Source of the DNA: Sphingomonas sp. LT1P40
Lineage (GTDB): Bacteria > Pseudomonadota > Alphaproteobacteria > Sphingomonadales > Sphingomonadaceae
Length of the DNA: 64,000 nucleotides
NCBI RefSeq assembly: GCF_036663835.1
Contig: NZ_JAXOJT010000001.1
Span: forward strand, 2,108,001-2,172,000
Direction: 5' to 3'
The position numbers were made by a program, and so were the translations under genes. Positions 24,701-32,366 of the stretch are shown here, piece after piece; within the stretch, counting starts at the first letter, position 1, and every line of letters starts with the position of its first letter. The notes below the pieces were generated by a model. The model was not told where the DNA came from. It saw nothing but the letters and a program-made list of their open reading frames with translations, and did no database searches.

Positions 24701-24923
24701 CGAGACCGCGTGGGCGGTGCACCCGGGCGACGGCTTCTCCGCGCAAATCCACGTCCCTGCCAACAGCATCGCCGAACTCCATCTGCCTGCCACGTCGATC
24801 GACCAGTTGCGCGAGGGCGGAAAGCCGGTCGCCCGTGCATCCGGGGTCACGGCAAAGGGGAGGGTCGGCAACCGGATCGTGCTGGAGGCCGGTTCGGGCG
24901 ACTACAGCTTCAGCATCGCCTGA
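21726..24923 (+). CDS. GH78 alpha-L-rhamnosidase, Tat-exported
   Basis: 1065 residues from the ATG at 21726, after GGGAGGAGG. The signal DRRRMLQGTGIAGAALASPSA is of Tat type. Domains in order: fibronectin-like N-terminal region (TDPIGVDDRDVRLSWRIES), beta-sandwich substrate-binding domains to about residue 550 (LDFGQNFAGWVRI), then the (alpha/alpha)6 catalytic barrel with TDCPQRDERLGWTGDANVF (general acid Glu), DAGVILPWTVWQRYGD and WERWNADTSNAEMNSYNHYA. A C-terminal beta-sandwich follows. It releases terminal L-rhamnose outside the cytoplasm. A second, cytoplasmic GH78 lies at 51651-54719. Confidence 0.95.
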   Translation: MKAIDRRRMLQGTGIAGAALASPSAATLAPGTLTVTDLKAQGLTDPIGVDDRDVRLSWRIESRDRAVRQTHYRIEAASSPALLRAGKPDLWDSGEVASAAALDIAWVGKPLTSRRIVHWRVTIRDARGRTATSKPARWEMGLLDPADWSAKWIAAETAIAKADREAGLLWVRGDRSKDQTPRYFRLAFDLPKSGPVTLYSICNFPATVWVDGQPIHRGPNRDTRSGSEPIAVTTHDLPAGRHVVAVAVKDPRGFNARKIHECATALMIRTGDARITTKGARTALHAPDGWQAIAFDDSTWPVAEPSKYQLQAFPGCGAFLLRRGFTVTKPIIRARLYATALGGFEAEINGKRVGDALLSPESTDYRDTLLHRVHDVTALLRRGDNAVGAMITDGWYGSFHGLAGRFAFGPPPLRLLVQLELTYADGSVETIATDENWQLSEAAPVVKSEIYYGEDYDARREQPGWSSPGFDAAGWRPAEIGAVPPCAVKAHIAPPLRRIRTVPLKSVKQVGPDTYTLDFGQNFAGWVRILAKGDAGRKITLRFAEILNPDGGVSRKNLRTAEASNSYIFRGDPTPESYEPHFTYFGFRYAELTGLGRAPTAAEFEGVVVSSDLGETSILRIDNPIITGLWRNTLWSQRSNFFGIPTDCPQRDERLGWTGDANVFWDAAAFNMDVAGFTRRYLRDMRDAQGPKGEYSDYAPSGWRDYTHGTTPGWADAGVILPWTVWQRYGDTAIVGEHWSSMTRYLDYIRAHNPDLIWRNKRGYDFGDWVAFDAKEAGDETTPKALIGTAMWKRSAEALAQMAAVTGRSAEAKTYATLATDLARAFQAGFIQPDGTVGNGSHCGYILALHFGLVPDTLRPAAAAKLAADIRRRGTMISTGFLGTPYSLDALADTGHQSLVYDLLLRTALPSWGHMIVAGATTIWERWNADTSNAEMNSYNHYALGAVNGFVFRRIAGIDPIAPGFARWRFNPVLDPRVPKGGARYHSAVGRIETAWAVHPGDGFSAQIHVPANSIAELHLPATSIDQLREGGKPVARASGVTAKGRVGNRIVLEAGSGDYSFSIA

Positions 24924-24925
24924 CC

Positions 24926-24962
24926 AAAAAAAGCCCGCCGCGCCGGAGAGGCGCGACGGGTT
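24926..24962 (-). terminator. Terminator of the GH2 gene
   Basis: Read on the minus strand: cccgtcgcgcc-tctcc-ggcgcggcggg followed by TTTTTTT. The GC stem has one mismatch and the T-run is long. It ends the GH28-GH2 transcript and lies between convergent genes. Confidence 0.8.
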
Positions 24963-24983
24963 CGAGGGGGGAGGGTTGGGCCG

Positions 24984-27056
24984 TTATGGCCGCGTGGCAA
25001 AACGCCAGGTGACGTTGTCGGTGAGGGTTGTGCCGCCCGCAGCACGCCCGCGCGCCTCGACGCGGTTCTCGCCCTTGGTCAGCTCGATCGTCCATGTCGC
25101 CATGCGATCGGTCACCGGCACCGTCTTCCACGCACCGCCGTTCAGCCGCAGCTCGATCGTGGGCAGGTTGGAGAACACCATGACCTTCACCTGGCTGGTC
25201 CGCTTGTCCACGTCGCGGCGGCTGGTGATGTGCAGCATCGGCTTCTCGGCCCAGTTGGCCTGATACCAATAGTACGCATCCTTCTTCGTCTGTCGATCCT
25301 CGGTCACCAGCCCCTTGTCGTTGATCGCCGGGCGGTCGCCCTCGTTGCGCTTGAACGACGGGAAATCGATGCCCAGCCAGATGAAGGTCGACCACAGGAA
25401 CGGCCGCTTCTTCATTTCCAGCCAATGCTTGACGTGGAAATCGGTCTGATACTGCTCCGGATGCCAGTAACCGTTGGACTCGGGGCGTTTCACCACCGGG
25501 TCTTCCTGATGCAGGATCGAGGCGCCCGCGCCATATTCGCTGACGCCGATCGGGCGGGTCGGCATCTTCGCGTGCAGCTCGTCCGCCCACGGCCCGATGT
25601 CCTCCGACTTGGTCCAGTACCAGCCGAAATAGCGGTTGTACGACACCGTATCGCTGTGCAGCGCGATCGGGTCGTTGTCGTCCAGACAGCAATGCGCGTA
25701 GGTCGTCGGGCGCCACGGATCGAGCGTTTTGGCGGTCGTGTTCAGCTCGGCCAGGATGCGGTTCGACGCCGCATCCGACTTGCGGATTTCGTTGCCGATA
25801 CCCCAGAGCGCGACCGAGGGATTGTTGAACGTCTGCGCGATCAGCTCGCGCATCTGCGCCACCAGATTGATACGGAATGCGTCCGACTGATCATGGTCGT
25901 CGATCAGCGGCACTTCGGTCAGCAACAGGATGCCGAGCTCGTCGGCGCGGTCGTACACCCGCTGCGGGTGCTGCATATGCGCGAGGCGAATGGCGGTGAC
26001 GCCCATCTCGTCCATCAGTTGCAGGTCCTCATCGATCTCAGCCTGAGTGACGATCGGTCCGCGACCATAGCGCGACGGGTGCTGGAGGTTGACGCCGTAG
26101 AGCGGGTAACGCTTGCCGTTGAGCAGCACGGTGCCGTCCTGCTTCACCGCGATGGTGCGAACGCCCAGCGGCACCGACTGGCTGTCGATCGTGCGACCGT
26201 TGGCCACCACGTCGCTGACGACGCGGTAGAGATAGGCGGATTTGCGCCCCTCCCACAATTTCGGCGATTTCAGCGTGAACTTCTGTTCCGCCGTGCCGCG
26301 CGCGCCGGGGGCGAGCGTCAGCGGGCTGCGCTGCGTCGCCACTGCTTTGCCGGTCGCATCTAGAATGCGGGTGACGATCTGAAAGCTGGCTGGCGCGGCG
26401 CGATCATTGACTACCGCCACCGTCGCGCCGATCGTGGCAGCGTTCTTGCCCAGCGCTTCCGTCCGCGCCCTGATCCCCGGTCCCGCATGATCGAGCCGGT
26501 CGAGATGCAACTCGGGCGTCGCGATCAGCTTCACCTCACGATACAGCCCGCCAAAGATATTGAAGTCGCCGTTGAGCGGCGAGATTTGCGGGTTCTTCGC
26601 ATTGTCCACACGCACCGCGAGCAGGTTTTCGCCCGCCTTCAGGCTGCTGGTCACATCGAACCGGAACGCGGCATAGCCACCGGCATGGCCGCCCACCTTC
26701 GTGCCGTTCAGCCACACATCGGCCTTCAGCGTCGCGCCGCCGAAATGCAGCAGATAGCGGGTGCCGGGTTGCGGCTTGTGGTCGATCTTCAGGCGATACC
26801 AGGCGGGACCGCGATAATAGACACCCTCCGGCTCGCCGCGCGCCTTCGCCCCGCCGATCCCCGAATCCTCGGCATTATAGGTATGCGGCACCGCGACCCG
26901 CGCCCAACGCGCATCGTCGAAGCCGGGGCGTTCCGCGCCCTTTGCATCGTCCTTCACGAAACGCCAGCCTTCGGCCAGCGGCAGTTCCTGTGCAACCACC
27001 GGCACGGCGATCAGCGCCGTCAGCCATGCCAGAATAAGTCCGATCCGTTTCATCAT
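24984..27056 (-). CDS. GH2 glycoside hydrolase
   Basis: 690 residues; Sec signal IGLILAWLTALIAVPVVAQ. GH2 architecture: sugar-binding jelly-roll (PGFDDARWARVAVPHTYN, WYRLKIDHKP, VWLNGTKVGGHAGGYAAFRFD), Ig-like domain, and TIM barrel with KRYPLYGVNLQHPS, acid/base Glu in LWGIGNEIRKS and nucleophile Glu in IGVSEYGAGAS. A C-terminal Ig-like domain follows. GH2 members include beta-galactosidase, beta-glucuronidase and arabinopyranosidase; specificity is not evident here. Its ATG overlaps the stop of the GH28 copy 2 gene, so the two act together on a pectic oligomer. Confidence 0.93.
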   Translation of the reverse strand: MMKRIGLILAWLTALIAVPVVAQELPLAEGWRFVKDDAKGAERPGFDDARWARVAVPHTYNAEDSGIGGAKARGEPEGVYYRGPAWYRLKIDHKPQPGTRYLLHFGGATLKADVWLNGTKVGGHAGGYAAFRFDVTSSLKAGENLLAVRVDNAKNPQISPLNGDFNIFGGLYREVKLIATPELHLDRLDHAGPGIRARTEALGKNAATIGATVAVVNDRAAPASFQIVTRILDATGKAVATQRSPLTLAPGARGTAEQKFTLKSPKLWEGRKSAYLYRVVSDVVANGRTIDSQSVPLGVRTIAVKQDGTVLLNGKRYPLYGVNLQHPSRYGRGPIVTQAEIDEDLQLMDEMGVTAIRLAHMQHPQRVYDRADELGILLLTEVPLIDDHDQSDAFRINLVAQMRELIAQTFNNPSVALWGIGNEIRKSDAASNRILAELNTTAKTLDPWRPTTYAHCCLDDNDPIALHSDTVSYNRYFGWYWTKSEDIGPWADELHAKMPTRPIGVSEYGAGASILHQEDPVVKRPESNGYWHPEQYQTDFHVKHWLEMKKRPFLWSTFIWLGIDFPSFKRNEGDRPAINDKGLVTEDRQTKKDAYYWYQANWAEKPMLHITSRRDVDKRTSQVKVMVFSNLPTIELRLNGGAWKTVPVTDRMATWTIELTKGENRVEARGRAAGGTTLTDNVTWRFATRP

Positions 27057-28687
27057 GCGCCTGTTCCGACAAGGGTTTCGACCGATCCGATCGCGATATT
27101 GCGGCTGCCCGCACTGGCCCGCACTGCCGCCGCACGCGGCTTGGGCGAGCTCAGCCCGTCGATCACCGCGCCATCGACATTCTCCAGCACGATCGCGGGG
27201 CGCGCATCGGGTGTCGCGACGTCAAAGCTGCAATTGCTCACGCTCAGATTGCGGACGTGCCGCGCATACAGCCCATGCGCGGGCAGCGTTTTCATGAAGC
27301 TCGGCTCCAGACTCGAATTGCGCCGCTCCGGCACGACCCACGCCGCATCCTCGGCTGTGCCACCGCCTGCCGCCGTCACGTTCACGCCGCGAAAGCTGAC
27401 ATCCTCGATGATCCCGTCCGGGATACCCACGATGCCGCACGGATATTCCATCCGCGCGCCCGACACCTGAATGTCCGAAAAGCGCACGCGCCGAACCTTG
27501 GCAACGCCCGCCCCCCTCGGGGCGCGATTGCGGGCGGACAGGCGCAGGAAGATCGGGTGGTTGACCGGGTTGACCAGATTGATGTCGCGAAAGCTCACAT
27601 CCTCCAGAACCCCGCCGTCGATCGCACCCAGTTGCAGCCCGCGTGAATTCTCGCACAGGCAATCGGCGATCAGGATATTGCGAAAACCGGTCGCGCTGTC
27701 CGTGCCCAGCTTGATCCGCCCCAGCACCCCGACATTGTCGGTCGAGACATAAGGCGATTTCCGGTACGTACCGTCCAGCACGGTGCCGAGCAGATAGCCG
27801 CTGGTCTTGCAGCCGATGACCTGCACATCCTCACAGAACACCGGTTCCTGCAGTGCATAGCTGCTTTTCAGCACGATCGCGTCGTCCTTTGGCGCATTGA
27901 CCACGCAGTTGGTCACGCGCACATCGCGGCAGCAATCCAGGTCGATGCCGTCGCGGTCGGTATCCACCGTCAGCCCGTCGATCCGCACGTTGGTCGACCC
28001 CAGAACGTAGACCGCGAAATGCCCGCCCTGCAGGATCGAGAAATCCTTGAGCAGGACGTTGCGGCACCGCGTCAGTCCGATCGCCTTGATGCCCCGCCCT
28101 TCATATTCCATTTCCAGCGGGATTGCGCGGCGGGCGGCATCGGCGCTCAGCCCCTGTTCCTTCGGCGATTTCCAGCCCGCCAGCCCATGCCAGCGCGGCG
28201 GCGGTCCTTCACGATCCAGCCCCAGCCCGTGGATCAAACCGGTGCCGATGATCGCGATATCGCTGACCCCGTCACCATAGATCAGGCTGTTGTGAAAATG
28301 CGCGAGGCCGTAATCGACCAGCTGCTCCTCGAACACACCCTCGGGCAGATCATAGCGCCCCTTATGCTTTTTCGGGTCCGCCGCCTCGATCACCGATCCG
28401 GGCATCAGCACCAGTGTGATGTGGCTCTGCAAGCGAATCGAAAAGCACAGATAGCGCCCGGGCGGCACCACGATCGTCCCGCCACCTTTGCGGCTGGCTG
28501 CCATGATCGCGCGGTTGAACGCGACCGAATCGATCGCCTTGCCATCGCCCTTCGCGCCATAATCGCGCACGTCGTGAAAGCCGGTTAGTGATCCGGTCGC
28601 GCGCACCTGCACTGCGCTTGCCGCCATCGCGGCACCTACACCCAACAAAGCCGTCCGCCGACTGAACGCTGCGCGCGCCTCAAGCAC
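27053..28687 (-). CDS. GH28 polygalacturonase-like hydrolase (copy 2)
   Basis: 544 residues from a GTG start at 28687 with GGGAGAG upstream. Tat-type signal FSRRTALLGVGAAMAASAV. Same layout as copy 1: DVRDYGAKGDGKAIDSVAFN, DTDRDGIDLDCC, NAPKDDAIVLKS and GRIKLGTDSATG; again no GHG His (TSGYLLGTVLDG). Probably acts on alpha-galacturonosyl bonds in a decorated pectin; exo or endo action cannot be told. It is followed without gap by the GH2 gene. Sequence similarity to copy 1 is high along the whole length, pointing to duplication within the locus. Confidence 0.9.
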   Translation of the reverse strand: MLEARAAFSRRTALLGVGAAMAASAVQVRATGSLTGFHDVRDYGAKGDGKAIDSVAFNRAIMAASRKGGGTIVVPPGRYLCFSIRLQSHITLVLMPGSVIEAADPKKHKGRYDLPEGVFEEQLVDYGLAHFHNSLIYGDGVSDIAIIGTGLIHGLGLDREGPPPRWHGLAGWKSPKEQGLSADAARRAIPLEMEYEGRGIKAIGLTRCRNVLLKDFSILQGGHFAVYVLGSTNVRIDGLTVDTDRDGIDLDCCRDVRVTNCVVNAPKDDAIVLKSSYALQEPVFCEDVQVIGCKTSGYLLGTVLDGTYRKSPYVSTDNVGVLGRIKLGTDSATGFRNILIADCLCENSRGLQLGAIDGGVLEDVSFRDINLVNPVNHPIFLRLSARNRAPRGAGVAKVRRVRFSDIQVSGARMEYPCGIVGIPDGIIEDVSFRGVNVTAAGGGTAEDAAWVVPERRNSSLEPSFMKTLPAHGLYARHVRNLSVSNCSFDVATPDARPAIVLENVDGAVIDGLSSPKPRAAAVRASAGSRNIAIGSVETLVGTGA

Positions 28688-28711
28688 TCATCTCTCCCGT
28701 CATCATTTGTT

Positions 28712-28725
28712 GTATGATGTATTAT
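28712..28725. promoter_or_regulatory. Operator-like motif, type A (GTATGATGTATTAT)
   Basis: AT-rich 14-mer 25 bases upstream of the GTG of GH28 copy 2, between it and the end of the glycerate kinase gene. It is identical in 13 of 14 positions to the site at the first GH28 gene. The adjacent TCATCATTTGT may extend it. Confidence 0.55.
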
Positions 28726-28751
28726 GTTGAGAGGGGGCGCAACCCCGGATG

Positions 28752-29537
28752 TCAGCTTACGACATGGCGATCGCTGTCGAGCCGCAGGGTCAGAGCGGCC
28801 CGACCGGGCATCTCGTCCAGGATTGCGCGGGTAATGCGCTCATAATGCTGGATGAAGCGCGCGATCTGCGCAGCATCCATCGCCAGCGCGGGATTGCGGC
28901 CTTCGCGGATCAGCGCGGCGCGCAGGTCATCCTCCTGCTGCGTCCGCCAGCCCTGGACGACTGCGAAATCGGGTGCGGCGAGCAGGATCAGCCGGTCGAT
29001 CTTCGCGAACAGCGTCTGATAAGGGCCGGCCAGTGCGGCACTCACCGCTCGTCGCCAAACCCCATCCGGGTCTTCCTCGCATTCGAGATCGTTGACCGGC
29101 ATCGACACATCGTCCTCGGCAATCGCGCCGACGCACCACCCCTCGAAGATCAGCAAATCGAGCGAGCCATCGACCCACTCGCCTTCCGGCAGGCGCTCGT
29201 CGCTGGCCTTATCAAAACGCGGCAAGCGCACGGATTCCCCCGCCTTAACCGCCGCCAGAATTGAACAGCCCAGCGCCACATCATGCGTCAACGGCACCCC
29301 GCGCGTGGCCAGCAGCGGATGAATCTCGCGCGCCAATTCGGCCCGCGCCGCCTTGCCCAGATAGAGGTCGTCGAGCGACAGCGTCGCGGCACGCACGCCC
29401 AGCCGTTTGATCAACCCGCGCGCCAGCGTCGACTTCCCGCTCCCCTGCGATCCGCAAATGCCCAGGATCAGCGGACGCGGCCCCTCCGCCAGCCAGCGCG
29501 TCACCGCATCGGCGGCGAGTTCAAGCGACCCGGTCAC
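28752..29537 (-). CDS. D-glycerate 3-kinase-like P-loop kinase
   Basis: 261 residues. Walker A GICGSQGSGKSTLARG; TLSLDDLYLGKAARAELA and HPLLATRGVPLTHDV, LPRFDKASDERLPEGEW, LLIFEGWCVG. This is the plant-type glycerate kinase family related to phosphoribulokinase, making 3-phosphoglycerate from D-glycerate. Last gene of the seven-gene minus operon; overlaps the hydroxyacid dehydrogenase gene by 17 bases. With that enzyme it would move hydroxypyruvate or tartronate-semialdehyde-level carbon into glycolysis. Confidence 0.88.
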   Translation of the reverse strand: MTGSLELAADAVTRWLAEGPRPLILGICGSQGSGKSTLARGLIKRLGVRAATLSLDDLYLGKAARAELAREIHPLLATRGVPLTHDVALGCSILAAVKAGESVRLPRFDKASDERLPEGEWVDGSLDLLIFEGWCVGAIAEDDVSMPVNDLECEEDPDGVWRRAVSAALAGPYQTLFAKIDRLILLAAPDFAVVQGWRTQQEDDLRAALIREGRNPALAMDAAQIARFIQHYERITRAILDEMPGRAALTLRLDSDRHVVS

Positions 29538-30477
29538 CCGGCTCCCGCCCCGCGAAGAACGCGTCTAGGTTATCAGCGACCTTCATCCCCATCGCCTCGC
29601 GCGTCTCCAGCGTCGCCGATCCAAGATGCGGCAACAGCACGACATTCTGCAACGCAATCAGCGCCGGTTCGACCTGTGGCTCCCGTTCGTAAACGTCGAG
29701 CCCCGCCGCCGCGATCACGCCATCGCGTAATGCCGCCGACAGCGCCACCTCATCGACCAGAGAACCGCGTCCGGTGTTTATCAGCACCGCCTCGGGCTTC
29801 ATCGTCGCCAAAGCCGCGGCGTCGATCATGTGCCGCGTCGCCGCCCCGCCCGGTGCGTGCAGCGACACGATATCGGCGACTCTCAGCAGCCCCGCCAACG
29901 TCGGATGATAGTCAGTTTCCGGCACGTCCGCCGCCCGGCTGCGGCTGTGTATCGCCACCGTCAGCCCGAACGCAGTCGCCCGTTCCGCCACAGCGCGCGC
30001 GATCCGTCCATAGCCGACCAGCCCCAGCGTTTTGCCGCGCAGCGACCGGCCACGCAGCGGCGTCGGTCCCCAGCCGCGCCATCGTCCGGCGCGCAGTTCC
30101 CGCTCGCCCTCGCCTGCCCGCCGCGTGGCCATCAGGATCAGTGTCATCGCGATATCGGCGGTGGCGTCGGTCAGCACGTCGGGGGTGTTGGTGACAACGA
30201 CGCCCGCCTCGCGCGCGGCGTCCAGATCGATATGCTCGAACCCGGCGCCGTAATTGCCGATGATCCGCGCCCGCCGCCCTTCGGCCAGGATCACCTCGCG
30301 CGTGATCTTGTCCGTCACGGTCGGGCAGACCGCGTCATAATCGCGCATCGCTTGGGCCAGCGCGGCGGCATCCATCCGCACATCGGCGTCATTCAAAGTC
30401 ACATCATAGCTGGCCGCCAGCCGCGCCTCGACCGCATCGGGCCAGCGTCGCGTCAGCAGGATTTTGGGCTTGGTCAT
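29521..30477 (-). CDS. D-isomer 2-hydroxyacid dehydrogenase (glyoxylate/hydroxypyruvate reductase-like)
   Basis: 318 residues. NAD(P)-binding GLVGYGRIARAVAERA; catalytic Arg in INTGRGSLVDE, Glu in LDVYEREPQVE and His in LLPHLGSATLETREAMG. Nucleotide-binding loop has HSRSRAAD (Arg residues typical of NADPH preference). It would reduce hydroxypyruvate to D-glycerate, the substrate of the kinase encoded next, or glyoxylate to glycolate. Follows the crotonase gene with a 9-base gap. Confidence 0.9.
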   Translation of the reverse strand: MTKPKILLTRRWPDAVEARLAASYDVTLNDADVRMDAAALAQAMRDYDAVCPTVTDKITREVILAEGRRARIIGNYGAGFEHIDLDAAREAGVVVTNTPDVLTDATADIAMTLILMATRRAGEGERELRAGRWRGWGPTPLRGRSLRGKTLGLVGYGRIARAVAERATAFGLTVAIHSRSRAADVPETDYHPTLAGLLRVADIVSLHAPGGAATRHMIDAAALATMKPEAVLINTGRGSLVDEVALSAALRDGVIAAAGLDVYEREPQVEPALIALQNVVLLPHLGSATLETREAMGMKVADNLDAFFAGREPGDRVA

Positions 30478-30486
30478 CCCCGCACC

Positions 30487-31257
30487 CTAGCGCCGTCGAA
30501 ACACCGGCGCACGTTTCTCCGCAAAGGCGGCACGCCCTTCCTTCGCGTCCTCGGTCGCAAAACAGATCGCCTGCAGGTCGCGCTCATACTCGATCGCCTT
30601 GTCCCACGGCATGATGTGCGACGCGCGCAAGTTGAGCTTGGCCGTTTCCGCCGCGATCGGCGCGCGCGACGCAATCGTCGCTGCGATCTCGGCAGCGCGG
30701 GCGGTCAGCGCATCGGGCGCGACAACCTCGCTGACGATGCCCCAGGCCAACGCCTGTTCCGCGCTCACCATATCGCCCGTCAACAGCATCATCGCGGCGT
30801 TGGACGGCCCCGCCGCATAGGTCAGCCCTGCCGCCATTCCGCCGCCGCCGATCCAGCCCAGCTTGATTTCGGGTGCCGCGAACCGCGCGTTGGTCGATGC
30901 GATGCGGATATCCGCCGCCATCGCCGTCTCCAGCCCGCCGCCCAGCGCATAGCCGTTGACCGCCGCCACCACCGGCTTGCGGCACGCCCGCAGTGCGTCG
31001 CAATAATCGTCGCGATTGCGGAAATCCCACGGCGTCGCATAGCCATCCAGCGTCGTGATGTCGGACCCGGCGGAAAACGCCTTTTCCCCCGCGCCGGTGA
31101 TGACGACGCAGCGCACCGCATCGCTGCCATTGCACTCGCTCACCGCCGCGATCAGCGCCGCCGCCATGTCGGGGGTCAGCGCGTTCAGTTTGGCCGGCCG
31201 GTTGAGGGTGATGGTGGCGACGAAATCCGCCACACCGAACAACAAGTCTGTAGTCAT
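30487..31257 (-). CDS. Enoyl-CoA hydratase/isomerase (crotonase) family protein
   Basis: 256 residues. Crotonase fold with the oxyanion-hole segments AFSAGSDITTLDGY and VNGYALGGGLETAMAADIRIA. The active-site region reads FAAPEIKLGWIGGGGMAAGL, with Glu in PEIKLG retained and the second Glu position as Gly. Family members hydrate, isomerise, hydrolyse or cleave CoA esters. Its presence in a sugar-acid operon next to a CoA-transferase suggests a CoA-ester step in breakdown of an unusual sugar acid. The start overlaps the end of the upstream gene by 4 bases. Confidence 0.87.
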   Translation of the reverse strand: MTTDLLFGVADFVATITLNRPAKLNALTPDMAAALIAAVSECNGSDAVRCVVITGAGEKAFSAGSDITTLDGYATPWDFRNRDDYCDALRACRKPVVAAVNGYALGGGLETAMAADIRIASTNARFAAPEIKLGWIGGGGMAAGLTYAAGPSNAAMMLLTGDMVSAEQALAWGIVSEVVAPDALTARAAEIAATIASRAPIAAETAKLNLRASHIMPWDKAIEYERDLQAICFATEDAKEGRAAFAEKRAPVFRRR

Positions 31258-32366
31258 GTCTCTGCTCCGGCGGGGTGGTGGTTGCGATAGAAGGTTTCGA
31301 TGTCGTCGAGGACGGCATCCGCCGCTTCCCGGTCCAGCAAGGCTGCCCGCAACCGCGCCGACGCCGCCGTCTGGAACGCAATCGCGCCGTTATGGCGCGG
31401 ACGCAGCAATGCCGCCTCCACCGTAGCCAACGTGTCGGCAAAGAAATTGCCCGTCGCCGCATTCACCGCCGGATCGCGCCATGCGGATCGCAACGCCGGT
31501 TGCCCGTCATGCTGGGGGATGAAACCGCGCTGCACCGGCTCCGACATCAGCCAGCGCAGATGATCGAGCAGTTCCGGCGTTAAGTCGCACCGCTTCGACA
31601 CGCCGATGCCGGTGCCGCCCAGCGTCGATCCGATACGTCCGCCGGGACCGGACGGCGCATCGGCAAAGCCGACGCCGCGCGTCGCGTAGTTCACATAGCC
31701 ATAGATGAGCGGACACAGGTCGATCCCCTCGCCGCGCTCAATCGCCCCCAGCATCGCGATCGGGTTCAACGCCTGCGCCCGCACCGTCACCTCGCCAGTC
31801 AGCGCGAGCATGATCCCATAGGCTTCGCGTGCAATCGCGCGGTCGACAAAATCGTCGCCTGACCGCCCGGCACCCAACGCCCCGCAGATCGACTGAAAAC
31901 TCAAAATCGCGTGCGGTCCCGCCAACGACAGCGCCACCTTATGCTGCGCAGCAAAGTCGGGCAGTGCGACCCACGAAATCGGCGGCATTTCGATCGCGTC
32001 TCGCCGATACGCCATCACCTGAGTCGCGGCATCCAGCGGCAACGCCCAATGCTGGCCCGCATAATGGTAGCTCGCCAGCGATGGCCCCGCGACCGCCGCG
32101 CACCAGCCCGCAATCTCGTCAGCGCTGAACAAGTTCTCGACCGGCACCAGGCAATCACTCGCGACCGCTTCGCCGACATGCGGATGGTCCAGCACCACCA
32201 GATCGTAACGCGCGCATAAATCGGCGATCGGGGCGGACTCGAACCCTTCCAGCGACTGCTTGTCCCACGTCAGCGACAACGCACCTGCCTGCGCCGCTGC
32301 CGCCGCCAGCGCGTTATAGCCACGTGGATGGTCCCAGGTCAGACCGCGATACGCCGGAATACTCAT
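31254..32366 (-). CDS. Periplasmic-binding-protein-like domain without signal peptide
   Basis: 370 residues beginning MSIPAYRGLTWDHPRGYNAL. The fold resembles extracellular solute-binding proteins of ABC sugar importers (YDLVVLDHPHVGEA, HWALPLDAATQVMAYRRDAI, IDLCPLIYGYVNYA, LGGTGIGVSKRC, HLRWLMSEPVQRGFIPQHDGQPA). No signal peptide or lipobox is visible, and no ABC permease or ATPase lies in the window. It overlaps the CoA-transferase gene and the crotonase gene by 4 bases each, so it is translated with cytoplasmic enzymes. It may have been recruited as a substrate-binding or carrier subunit; the function is unknown. Confidence 0.7.
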   Translation of the reverse strand: MSIPAYRGLTWDHPRGYNALAAAAAQAGALSLTWDKQSLEGFESAPIADLCARYDLVVLDHPHVGEAVASDCLVPVENLFSADEIAGWCAAVAGPSLASYHYAGQHWALPLDAATQVMAYRRDAIEMPPISWVALPDFAAQHKVALSLAGPHAILSFQSICGALGAGRSGDDFVDRAIAREAYGIMLALTGEVTVRAQALNPIAMLGAIERGEGIDLCPLIYGYVNYATRGVGFADAPSGPGGRIGSTLGGTGIGVSKRCDLTPELLDHLRWLMSEPVQRGFIPQHDGQPALRSAWRDPAVNAATGNFFADTLATVEAALLRPRHNGAIAFQTAASARLRAALLDREAADAVLDDIETFYRNHHPAGAET

